The position numbers and the translations under genes were made by a program. A stretch of DNA of 60,468 nt, taken from assembly GCA_947461205.1 (NCBI GenBank), contig CANHJG010000014.1:1-60468 (forward strand), given 5' to 3'. The notes beneath the pieces are model-generated. The model saw only the letters and a list, made by a program, of their open reading frames with translations. It made no database searches and had not been told where the DNA came from. Shown in pieces: positions 26,914 to 34,467 of the stretch (positions within the stretch are counted from its first letter, which is position 1; each line of letters starts with the position of its first letter). Origin of the DNA: Opitutia bacterium. GTDB taxonomy: Bacteria; Verrucomicrobiota; Verrucomicrobiia; Opitutales; Opitutaceae.

Positions 26914-27990
26914 TCACAGGGCGGCTCGCACGGCGGCAGAAAATTCCCCGAAGTCTGCCACGAGTGGCGTCGGCGCCTCACCGGTCATCCGCAACAACGA
27001 TCGCTCATCTTTGAAGCCGCTGCCCGTCACGAGACACACCGCGTGTTCGTCGGGCGCCAGTTCCCCGCGCGCCACCGCCTGCTCCACTCCCGCGAGCGCG
27101 ACTGCACCCGCCGGCTCGGAAAAAATGCCCTCTTCGCGCGCGAGGCGCGCCTGCCACGCCCATACGGTCTCATCCGCCACCACGAAGCCCGTTCCGCCGA
27201 GTCCGCGGCACGCTGCGATCACCTCGTCCCCATCGAGCACGCTGCCCACCTGCAGACCACTGATCGCCGTCGTCGACCGCATCGCCGCCGCGTGGTGCCG
27301 CCCCGCGCGCAACGCCGTCGCAATGGTGTCGTTGCCCACCGGTTGCACGCAATGGACACAGCCCGCGCCGCCCCACGTCTTCACGCCGCGCGCGACGGCC
27401 AGCGTTAGCCCGCCGCCGCCGGCCGGACTGAAAACACTGAACCGCTGCCCCGCCAGCGCCTCGGCGATTTCGAGTCCCATCGTCTGCACCCCGGCCATAC
27501 CACGGGGCGAAAAACAAAACGCACTCACCTCGAAGCCCGCGCCGACTTCATCGGCGAGCCCGCGCAGTCCCGCCATCACCGCATCGATTACCGCCGGCGA
27601 TGCCCCGAAATCTTTGATGCGGATCAGCTGAGCCCCATAGGCGCGCATCTGCCGCAGTTTGCCCTCAGGCGCGCCCTCCACGATGGCGAGGAAGCACCGA
27701 ATCCCCGCGCGCGCACAATACGCCGCGAGCGCCGCGCCCGTGTTACCGCTCGAGGTGCCGAGGCACGCCACCCGTCCGTCGCGTTTCAAGTGCGTGACCG
27801 CCGCCGCCGCAAAACGGTCTTTGTAGGAACCCGTCGGGTTGCCGCCCTCGATCTTGAACCAGAGATTTTTCAACCCGAGCGCCGGCCCGATCACGCGCGA
27901 ACGCACGAGCGGCGTGCCACCTTCACCGAGCGTCACCGCATCTTCGATCGGCGGTGCACCCCACTTGTCGGCATGTTGCCAGAGATTCAT
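26914..27990 (-). CDS. threonine-synthase-like PLP enzyme (fold type II)
   Basis: 358 residues. The PLP lysine is K57 in NPTGSYKDRF and the phosphate-binding loop is TSSGNTG (79-85). A Gly-rich GGGG loop near 196 and the C-terminal LVTGSGFKD complete the threonine-synthase-type signature. A biosynthetic ThrC is possible. The location is odd for that: it overlaps by ATGA the stop of an aldose-epimerase-like gene and is surrounded by catabolic genes, with no hom or thrB nearby. It could instead carry out a beta- or gamma-elimination or replacement on a substrate-derived amino acid. Threonine synthases release enamine intermediates, so a RidA in the same locus is chemically sensible. Confidence 0.8.
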   Translation of the reverse strand: MNLWQHADKWGAPPIEDAVTLGEGGTPLVRSRVIGPALGLKNLWFKIEGGNPTGSYKDRFAAAAVTHLKRDGRVACLGTSSGNTGAALAAYCARAGIRCFLAIVEGAPEGKLRQMRAYGAQLIRIKDFGASPAVIDAVMAGLRGLADEVGAGFEVSAFCFSPRGMAGVQTMGLEIAEALAGQRFSVFSPAGGGGLTLAVARGVKTWGGAGCVHCVQPVGNDTIATALRAGRHHAAAMRSTTAISGLQVGSVLDGDEVIAACRGLGGTGFVVADETVWAWQARLAREEGIFSEPAGAVALAGVEQAVARGELAPDEHAVCLVTGSGFKDERSLLRMTGEAPTPLVADFGEFSAAVRAAL

Positions 27991-29111
27991 GGGGCGCCCT
28001 CCCCGGTCGACCACGGTCCGTTGGCCGACTTAACAAAGCCCGTCGTCATCGTGGTCGAAACGCTGCCGTGTGCCGGCACCGTGAGCACCGCGCCGTCGCG
28101 CAAGAGATCGGGCCAACGCCCGACCGGGGACGTGCTTGGCTGCAGCGTGATGATATGCCCCTCGCCCCACAGCGGGTATTGCTTAACGCCGCCGCCGCTG
28201 TTCCACGACCACGCATACGGAAATTTTTCCAACTCCCACTCCAGGCCGAACCCGAGCCCGCGCCGCTCGTTCCACACGCAGCCCCAGCCCGCCTCGAAAT
28301 CCGTCAGCTGCACCGAGTGATCGCGTCCGCTGCCGGCCGCCGCCACCACGCTGCAATCGCGCAGCTCGCCGCCCTCGCGCTCCGGCACCATCGGCCACTT
28401 CCCGGTATAACCCGACTCCAATTGCATCCCGCTCGGATCGTCCGCCTTAAACACCCGCACCGTGCGCGCCGGCGTGATCAAGCGGGCGCCGTCGAGGAGC
28501 GGCCCGCCCCACGTCGGATGCTGGAGCCACGCCACCGGCAGCGGCTCCGCCCAGCGATTCTCCAGCGTCTCGCGCCACTGCATCAGCCCGCTGTCGCGCC
28601 GCAGCGTCAGCTCGCGCCGGTAGACGAGCGGCGTGCGCACCGAGTGCCCCACCAACGTCACGCGCAGCTCATTTTTCGTCGTCGCAATCTCCGTCACTGC
28701 CCAAGGCAGACTGCGCAGCTCACCGTGCGTCCCGATTGGCGCGCCGAAATAGTCGCCCGCGAAAAATCCGTTCGGCAGCGACACATACCAACTGCCGTCC
28801 ATCACATCATAGAGATCGCTGCCGCTGCGCATCGGCTGGTCGAGCGGCCGGGTCCGCGCCGGCTGCCCGTAGGCATTTCGCCACATGATATCGACACCGC
28901 TCGCCACCTCCACGTAACCCACAATTGCCCCGCCCATTTCGGGCCAGAGCGCCACGCGACAAAACGCGTTCTCCAACACGAGAAGCTTGCGCGCACCCTC
29001 GGTCGTCCAGCGCGCCACTGGTTGTTTGCGTTGGCCAGTCGCGCGCGGTTGTGCGCCGCGGCGCTTGCTGCGTGTGTTCGGTTTCTCCGTAGTCTTTTTC
29101 CCTTTAGCCAT
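27987..29111 (-). CDS. aldose-epimerase-like beta-supersandwich protein
   Basis: 374 residues, no signal peptide. Residues about 45-360 look like a galactose-mutarotase-type supersandwich of the DUF4380/DUF4432 kind: LENAFCRVALWPEMGGAI near the start, HPTWGGPLLDGARL in the middle, and a late Glu in LEWELEKFPYAW. The first 45 residues are a Lys/Arg-rich tail (MAKGKKTTEKPNTRSKRRG) not expected in the family. It starts at 29111 inside the palindrome CCATGG, where the divergent gene also starts. The strong ribosome binding site GGAGG, 5 nt upstream, supports this start. It overlaps the threonine-synthase-like gene downstream (ATGA). Confidence 0.7.
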   Translation of the reverse strand: MAKGKKTTEKPNTRSKRRGAQPRATGQRKQPVARWTTEGARKLLVLENAFCRVALWPEMGGAIVGYVEVASGVDIMWRNAYGQPARTRPLDQPMRSGSDLYDVMDGSWYVSLPNGFFAGDYFGAPIGTHGELRSLPWAVTEIATTKNELRVTLVGHSVRTPLVYRRELTLRRDSGLMQWRETLENRWAEPLPVAWLQHPTWGGPLLDGARLITPARTVRVFKADDPSGMQLESGYTGKWPMVPEREGGELRDCSVVAAAGSGRDHSVQLTDFEAGWGCVWNERRGLGFGLEWELEKFPYAWSWNSGGGVKQYPLWGEGHIITLQPSTSPVGRWPDLLRDGAVLTVPAHGSVSTTMTTGFVKSANGPWSTGEGAP

Positions 29112-30084
29112 GGGTTCCTCCAATTCCAAATTTTCCGTCGATCTTAAGCAGCTCCCGCCCGGCTTTCACCCGCGCCGATTCTCCGTCCGTGGCGTCGGCT
29201 TTGCGGCCTTCATCTGGCAGGGCGCCCAGCCCGGTCCCGTGCTCCTGCTGAACGGCGCCACGCACGGCGACGAATACGAAGGCCCCACTCTGCTCCGCCA
29301 ATGGGCCGAGGACTGGCGCCCGAAAAATCTCCGCGGCACGGTCGTCATGGTGCCCGTGCTGAACGAGGGCGCGTTCTACGCCGGCCTCCGCGCGAATCCC
29401 GCCGACGACGTCAACCTCGCCCGCGCTTTTCCCGGCGACGCCCGCGGCTCGGTCACGCAGCGCCTCGCCCACCTCTTCGACAACCAACTCCTCGCTCAGG
29501 TCACGCACTACGTCGATCTGCACAGCGCCGGCCGCGCCTACGAACTGCTGCCCTGGACGGGCTTCATCACCCACGAAAAGTCCATCAACCGCACGCAGCG
29601 CGCCATGGCCGCGTGCTTCGACGCCTTCTGGTGCTGGGACGGCCCGTTCCTGCCGGGCCGCACGCTGAGCGCGGCCCATGCCCGCAATATCGCCGCCATT
29701 TACGTCGAGTGCCGCGGCACCGGCGCTGTCGACCCGTGCGACCTCCGCAACCTCAGCCGCGGCCTGCGCCACCTGCTCGCCGCCCTTGAATTTATCCCAG
29801 CCAGACACCCCGCGAAATTGCGCACCCAAATCCAGCGCACGACCAAAGACGCCGACGAAGCCCACCTCCAAATTCACCACCCCGCGCCGCACAACGGGCT
29901 CTTCGTGCCTACCGCGAAAGTCGGTGCCCGGGTCCGCCGCGGCCAAGTCCTCGGCACCGTGCACGCTTTGGAAAACCTCGGCGCCACCATCGTCCGCGCC
30001 GAACGCTCCGGCCGCATCGTCATGGGGCGCATTCAGCGCTCCGTGCGCAAGGGCGACGCACTCTGCACCCTCGCGCCGATCTGA
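29110..30084 (+). CDS. succinylglutamate desuccinylase/aspartoacylase family zinc deacylase
   Basis: 324 residues, cytoplasmic. Zinc ligands of the M14-like fold are visible: H52 and E55 in GATHGDEYEGP, and H138 in VDLHSAG. DDVNLARAFPGD (99-110) carries the conserved substrate-binding Asn/Arg region, and a late YVECRG segment should provide the catalytic Glu. Relatives remove acyl groups from N-acyl amino acids or hydrolyse related amides. In this locus it may de-acylate an amino sugar or amino acid. The C-terminal 80 residues resemble a biotinyl/lipoyl-like hairpin seen in many family members. The ATG lies in CCATGG shared with the opposite gene. No Shine-Dalgarno sequence is visible on this strand, so the start is less certain. 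Confidence 0.82.
   Translation: MGSSNSKFSVDLKQLPPGFHPRRFSVRGVGFAAFIWQGAQPGPVLLLNGATHGDEYEGPTLLRQWAEDWRPKNLRGTVVMVPVLNEGAFYAGLRANPADDVNLARAFPGDARGSVTQRLAHLFDNQLLAQVTHYVDLHSAGRAYELLPWTGFITHEKSINRTQRAMAACFDAFWCWDGPFLPGRTLSAAHARNIAAIYVECRGTGAVDPCDLRNLSRGLRHLLAALEFIPARHPAKLRTQIQRTTKDADEAHLQIHHPAPHNGLFVPTAKVGARVRRGQVLGTVHALENLGATIVRAERSGRIVMGRIQRSVRKGDALCTLAPI
29117..29121 (-). promoter_or_regulatory. Shine-Dalgarno GGAGG deciding the start at 29111
   Basis: On the minus strand GGAGG is followed by AACCC and then ATG, an ideal 5-nt spacing. It lies inside codons 3-4 of the divergent plus-strand gene that starts at 29110. It argues that the basic N-terminal tail of the epimerase-like protein is really translated. 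Confidence 0.6.
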
Positions 30085-30092
30085 GCGCAGCC

Positions 30093-30860
30093 TCATGCGA
30101 GCAAACCACCGTCAACGACCCACGTGACGCCGGTGACAAACCGGGCCGCCGGCGAACACACAAAAGCCACCGTCTCGCCGATATCCGCCGTGCGACCGCG
30201 ACCGAGTGGCGTCTGATTCACCACATCACCGCCCGCGCCTTTCGCGGCAATCGCCGCGTCCGTCTCCGTTGCGTGATCGAGCGCGATGTCGCCCGGCGCG
30301 ATCGCCACAACGCGAATTCCGTCCGCCGCCAGCTCCTTCGCCATCGACTGCGTCACCGAAGTGAGCCCCGCCTTCGTCGCCGCATACACCAGCGCGCCCA
30401 TCTGCGGACGCACCGCGTTCACCGACGAGATGTGCACGATCACGCCCCCCCCCGAAGCCTTCAGGTGCGGCACGGCCGCCTGGGAGCAAAAGATCACCCC
30501 GCCCAGATTCACGCGCACGACGTTTTCAAAATGCTCCGGCGTGATGTCCGCCAGCTTCGCGATCGCCGAAGCTCCGGTGACCGCGGCGTTGTTCACCAGC
30601 ACATCGAGCCCGCCGAGCGCCGCTGCCGCCGCATCGACGAATCGTCGGCACGCCGCCGGATCACTCACGTCGACCCGCAGCGGAATCACCCGGTCGCCGT
30701 AGCGCTCAACCAGTGCGGAGGCCGCTGCGATATTGCGCTGACCGATCACCACGCGACCGCCGGCCGCCAACAGGGCTTCGGTGATGGCCCGGCCGATATT
30801 GGTCGCACCACCTGTGACAATCGCACGGGGACCGCCAGCCAGCATGCTCGGAGTATTCAT
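30093..30860 (-). CDS. SDR family NAD(P)-dependent oxidoreductase
   Basis: A 255-residue classical short-chain dehydrogenase. The cofactor motif is TGGATNIG (16-23), the NNAA motif is at about 90-93, and the catalytic set is S145/S146, Y159 and K163 (YAATK). The C-terminal VTGVTWVVDGG is typical. It would oxidise or reduce a hydroxyl or keto group of a sugar, sugar acid or polyol. It lies 57 bp downstream of the DapA-family gene on the same strand, so the two probably share a transcript. It converges with the deacylase gene over 8 bp. Confidence 0.93.
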   Translation of the reverse strand: MNTPSMLAGGPRAIVTGGATNIGRAITEALLAAGGRVVIGQRNIAAASALVERYGDRVIPLRVDVSDPAACRRFVDAAAAALGGLDVLVNNAAVTGASAIAKLADITPEHFENVVRVNLGGVIFCSQAAVPHLKASGGGVIVHISSVNAVRPQMGALVYAATKAGLTSVTQSMAKELAADGIRVVAIAPGDIALDHATETDAAIAAKGAGGDVVNQTPLGRGRTADIGETVAFVCSPAARFVTGVTWVVDGGLLA

Positions 30861-30917
30861 GGGATGAGAGATGGGGTGACAGCGCGGAGCGTCGGCCGTC
30901 CAGCAATTTCCCTCGCG

Positions 30918-31817
30918 TTACCGCGTCGCCAGATAGCGGTCGATGGTGACTTGGCACTCGTCGGTCAGCGGATAGCCGAGAAAACTCGCTGATGTCGTGA
31001 AAAGCCCACGCCGCACCATGTAGTGCTTCAAGCCCGTCAACCAGCACGCGATGGATTTCCCACCGTAGATACCAAACAGCGTTTCCTTCATTTCCGCTTC
31101 CACCTGCGTCGCCGCTGCCCTGTCGCCCGCCGCGACGAGAGCGACGATGCGCTTCAGCTGCGGCATCACCGCCGCCGCTCCACCGAACATAAATCCGTCG
31201 TAGCCGGCCAGGAGGTATTCGAGGCAGCGAAATTCGTCGCCGTTGAAGAGCCGCAGCCCCGGTTTCGCGGCCCGAGCCGCCAGCGCCATCGCGCGACGTT
31301 CCGGCGAGCCGGAACTGTCCTTCACGAGCTTCACCTGCGGCAACGAGTAGACTTCCTGCAACCGATCCTCGGGGATCATGATCGGGCGAATTTTGCCGAG
31401 ATCGTAGATCCCCACCGGCAGCGGGCAGCGCGAAGCCGCTTCGACAAACAGCGCCGTCACCCGGTCCGGCGTGGCGTTGAGCAGCGTCGCGGGCGGGGCG
31501 ATGATCGCAAAGTCTACCCCGGCCTCCGCCGCCATCGCGGCATTGTCGAGGATGCGCGGCACGGAGTTGTCCGACACTTGCGCCGCGATCTTCAGCCGTC
31601 CGCCCGCGGTGCGCACCGCCGCGTGCATCATCCGCCGGCGCTCGCGATCAGGCAGCCACGGACCTTCGCCGCAGGTGCCGGCCACGAAGAGCCCCTCCGT
31701 GCCCTCTTGCACGGCGGCCTCGATCATCCGCTCCACGGAGGCTTCATCGACCTTCAGATCTGCGGTGAGCGGCGTCGGGACGGCGGACCAAATGGAAACG
31801 GGCAGGGACACATTCAT
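30918..31817 (-). CDS. dihydrodipicolinate synthase/N-acetylneuraminate lyase family protein
   Basis: A 299-residue class-I TIM-barrel aldolase. The keto-acid-binding motif is GTCGEG (47-52, family GTTGE), the catalytic Tyr is Y138 and the Schiff-base lysine is K166 in VKLVKDSSG. Residues that distinguish NanA from DapA or KDG aldolases cannot be judged by eye. The locus, with sialidase-like proteins and a NanM-type mutarotase, favours a 2-keto-3-deoxy acid lyase rather than lysine biosynthesis. It starts 58 bp from the divergent GntR-type regulator, with a palindromic candidate operator between them, so it is probably a direct regulatory target. The start MNVSLPVSIW is preferred to an extension to 31850. 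Confidence 0.87.
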   Translation of the reverse strand: MNVSLPVSIWSAVPTPLTADLKVDEASVERMIEAAVQEGTEGLFVAGTCGEGPWLPDRERRRMMHAAVRTAGGRLKIAAQVSDNSVPRILDNAAMAAEAGVDFAIIAPPATLLNATPDRVTALFVEAASRCPLPVGIYDLGKIRPIMIPEDRLQEVYSLPQVKLVKDSSGSPERRAMALAARAAKPGLRLFNGDEFRCLEYLLAGYDGFMFGGAAAVMPQLKRIVALVAAGDRAAATQVEAEMKETLFGIYGGKSIACWLTGLKHYMVRRGLFTTSASFLGYPLTDECQVTIDRYLATR

Positions 31818-31856
31818 GTGACACAGCAAAAACGCTATCGCCGCGGGCACTAGATG

Positions 31857-31869
31857 TTATCACTGGTAA
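31857..31869. promoter_or_regulatory. palindromic candidate operator between lyase gene and GntR-type regulator
   Basis: TTATCACTGGTAA is a 13-bp imperfect palindrome (TTAxCA-C-TGxTAA) 6 bp before the regulator ATG and 39 bp before the lyase ATG on the other strand. It contains GGTAA, the left half of the motif seen at 19347 and 22385. Autoregulation by the adjacent regulator is the simplest reading. Confidence 0.45.
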
Positions 31870-31875
31870 GTAAAC

Positions 31876-32970
31876 ATGAGCAGCCCACCGGGAGTCTTGG
31901 AATTGCCGAAGCGGCAATCATTGGCCGCACAATCCGCCGCCGCGATCCGGAAGGCCGTGACCGAGGGCGTCTGGCAGGAGTCGCTGCCGAGCGAACGGCG
32001 CCTCTGCGAACTGTTTCAGGTGAGCCGTCCCACCGTGCGCACTGCCCTGCAACTGCTCGCGAAGGAGGGACTCATCGAGATTCACCAAGGCCGGCGCAAC
32101 CGCCTGATCGGACAGAACCCGCGCCCCTCCGCGAACGCCAGCCGTCTGGTTGTTCTCGTCTCCCACACCCCCATTTTGCAGACGTCGCTCACGGCCTACC
32201 AAGGCATCAGCGAAATGCGCGCTCACCTGACGGAGCACGGTTTCACGACCGAGACGCTCGTCTGCCAGATGCGCAGTGCCAAAGCCCAGCAACGCAAACT
32301 GGAAACCTTTGTCCGTCAAAATCGCGTGTTCTGTTGCGTCCTGCTCTCCCTGAGCAAGGAACTGCAGGAGTGGTTTGCGACCCACTCAATTCCCGCCCTC
32401 GTGCTCGGCTCGTGTCACGCCGAGGTGAAACTGCCGTCTCTCGACGTCGACTACCGTTCCGTCTGTCGCCACGCCGCCGGCATTTTCCGGGGCAAAGGCC
32501 ACCGCCGTCTCGCGTTTATCGTACCGCACTCTGGGGTGGCCGGTGACCTCGCCAGCGAAGAAGGCTTCCGCGAAGGATGCGCCCACGGGCGCGACGCCAC
32601 CGAGGCTCGCATCGTTCGCCACAACGGCACCGCCACGAACCTCGCCGCCAAGCTCGATGCACTCTTCGCGTCGCCCCTCCCGCCCACCGCCCTGCTGGTC
32701 GCCAAACCGACGCATACCCTCGCCGTGCTCGTGTATCTCCTCCGTCGGGGCCTGACCGTGCCCGATGCCGTCTCACTTATCGCCCGCGACTCCGACCATC
32801 TCTTCGAGGAAGCCATCTCGCACTACCGTTTTCACGACGAGACCTTTGCGCACCGCCTCTCGCGCTTGATGGCCCAGATGGTCAGCCAAGGCTACCTGCG
32901 GCCCGAGCCCAACTTGATCTTCCCCCGCTACGTCTCGAGCGGCACCGTCAAAGCCATCGCCCACCCGTAA
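31876..32970 (+). CDS. GntR-headed, LacI-like transcriptional regulator
   Basis: 364 residues. A GntR winged helix-turn-helix occupies about 15-80 (LPSERRLCELFQVSRPTVRT, then LLAKEGLIEIHQGR). A periplasmic-binding-protein-like effector domain of the LacI/PurR kind follows (about 88-360), with GISEMRAHLTEHGF, SLDVDYRSVCRHAA and GHRRLAFI as recognisable segments. This architecture is common in Verrucomicrobia and usually senses a sugar or its phosphate. It is divergent from the lyase gene and at the edge of the locus, so it is the likely local regulator. The start at 31876 directly follows the candidate operator. Confidence 0.86.
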   Translation: MSSPPGVLELPKRQSLAAQSAAAIRKAVTEGVWQESLPSERRLCELFQVSRPTVRTALQLLAKEGLIEIHQGRRNRLIGQNPRPSANASRLVVLVSHTPILQTSLTAYQGISEMRAHLTEHGFTTETLVCQMRSAKAQQRKLETFVRQNRVFCCVLLSLSKELQEWFATHSIPALVLGSCHAEVKLPSLDVDYRSVCRHAAGIFRGKGHRRLAFIVPHSGVAGDLASEEGFREGCAHGRDATEARIVRHNGTATNLAAKLDALFASPLPPTALLVAKPTHTLAVLVYLLRRGLTVPDAVSLIARDSDHLFEEAISHYRFHDETFAHRLSRLMAQMVSQGYLRPEPNLIFPRYVSSGTVKAIAHP

Positions 32971-32998
32971 TTCCGGACGGCCTTCGCACCACAGCCGT

Positions 32999-34450
32999 TT
33001 ATCCCAGCAGCCCCTGCACCACGCTCCCGTGCACGTCGGTCAGCCGGTAGTCGCGGCCTTCGAAGCGATACGTCAGCCGCTCGTGGTTGAAACCGAGCTG
33101 GTGCAGAATCGTCGCCTGCAAGTCGTGCACGTGCACCTTGTCCTTCGTGACGTTGAAGCCGAGTTCGTCCGTCTCGCCATAGGACAGCCCGCCTTTGATC
33201 CCGCCGCCGGCCAACACCATCGTGTAGCAATCCGGATAGTGGTCGCGCCCGAGAATCTCCCCCGCCGCCGTGCGCCCCTCGCGGAACGGCGTGCGGCCAA
33301 ACTCGCCGCCGAGCACGATCAGCGTCTCGTCGAGCAGCCCGCGTTGCCGCAGGTCGTTGATTAACGCCGCCACCGGCTGGTCCATCGTCGCGCACTTCTT
33401 CGTCAGGCCGCCGCGGATGTCCTCCTTCTCGCTCGTGCCGTGAAAATCCCAGCCCCAGTCGAAGAGCTGCACGAAGCGCACGCCCTGCTCCACGAGCCGG
33501 CGCGCGAGCAGGCAGTTGTTCGCAAAACTCGACTCGCCCGGCTGCGCCCCGTAGGCCGCGATCGTCGCCGGCTTTTCCCGCGCAATGTCCATGACCTCGG
33601 GCACCGACACCTGCATGCGGTAGGCGAGTTCGTATTGCGCGATACGCGTGCGCGTCTCCGGATGGCCGAGCGCGCTCGCCTGGAGCTCGTTCAGCGCCTG
33701 CAACGCATCCAGACTGTCGCGACGCAGCTCGCGCGTGAACCCCTCGGGGTCCGACGCGTAGAGCACCGGATCGCCCTTGGACCGGCACTGCACCCCCTGA
33801 AACACCGACGGGTGAAAACCGCTGCCGTAGGAATTCTTCCCGCCGTTCGGCTGCACCCCGCTGGAAATCAGCACAACAAAGCCGGGCAGATTCTGGTTCT
33901 CCGTGCCGAGCCCGTAGGTCACCCACGATCCCATCGAGGGCCGCCCGGGCCGCGGCGAACCGGTGAACAGCAGCAACTCCGCCGGCGCGTGGTTGAACTG
34001 GTCCGTGTTCATCGAATGGATGATGCACAGGTCGTCCGCCACCGTGTGCAGGTGCGGGATCGCGTCCGACAGCCAGTGGCCGCCCGCGCCGTGCTGCGCC
34101 CAGGTGCGCGGGCTGCCCATCAGCTTCGGCGTGCCGGCCGTGAACGCGAATTTCTTCCCTTTCACAAACGCGTCCGGGCAATCCTGCCCGTCGCGCTTCA
34201 CCAACTCCGGCTTGTAGTCGAACAGGTCGAGATTGGGCGGCGAGCCCGTGAGGTGAAGATAGATCACGCGCTTTGCCTTCGCCGCAAAATGGGGCAGCCG
34301 CGCCGCCAGCGGGTTCGTCGCCGCGAGCGGCGCCGCGTGGGCAGTGCGCCCGAGCAGCGAGCCGAGGGCGATCGCCCCGAGCCCCGCCGCCGACTCCTTT
34401 AAAAAATGGCGGCGCGTGCTGTGCTGCAGGGACGAGAGATAGGGATGCAT
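32999..34450 (-). CDS. DUF1501 domain protein (Tat-exported, sulfatase-like fold)
   Basis: 483 residues. It has a twin-arginine signal (TRRHFLKESAAGLGA) with cleavage near AHA. DUF1501 features include YLHLTGSPPNLDLFDYKP, the SMNTDQFNHAPAELL segment, LFDWGWDFHG, LGGEFGRTP and GRDHYPDCYT. The metal-ligand pattern is that of the alkaline-phosphatase superfamily. In planctomycetes and Verrucomicrobia these genes almost always accompany PSD1-type cytochrome genes, as here (17 bp downstream). The pair's biochemical role is not established; oxidative or hydrolytic processing of glycans at the periphery of the cell has been suggested. It converges with the regulator gene over 28 bp. Confidence 0.92.
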   Translation of the reverse strand: MHPYLSSLQHSTRRHFLKESAAGLGAIALGSLLGRTAHAAPLAATNPLAARLPHFAAKAKRVIYLHLTGSPPNLDLFDYKPELVKRDGQDCPDAFVKGKKFAFTAGTPKLMGSPRTWAQHGAGGHWLSDAIPHLHTVADDLCIIHSMNTDQFNHAPAELLLFTGSPRPGRPSMGSWVTYGLGTENQNLPGFVVLISSGVQPNGGKNSYGSGFHPSVFQGVQCRSKGDPVLYASDPEGFTRELRRDSLDALQALNELQASALGHPETRTRIAQYELAYRMQVSVPEVMDIAREKPATIAAYGAQPGESSFANNCLLARRLVEQGVRFVQLFDWGWDFHGTSEKEDIRGGLTKKCATMDQPVAALINDLRQRGLLDETLIVLGGEFGRTPFREGRTAAGEILGRDHYPDCYTMVLAGGGIKGGLSYGETDELGFNVTKDKVHVHDLQATILHQLGFNHERLTYRFEGRDYRLTDVHGSVVQGLLG

Positions 34451-34467
34451 GGCGGAAAAGACGTGGC

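Noticed and set aside
30918-31817. dapA of lysine biosynthesis
   Set aside because: Context is a regulated catabolic locus with a divergent sugar-type regulator; the family motif alone does not specify lysine synthesis.
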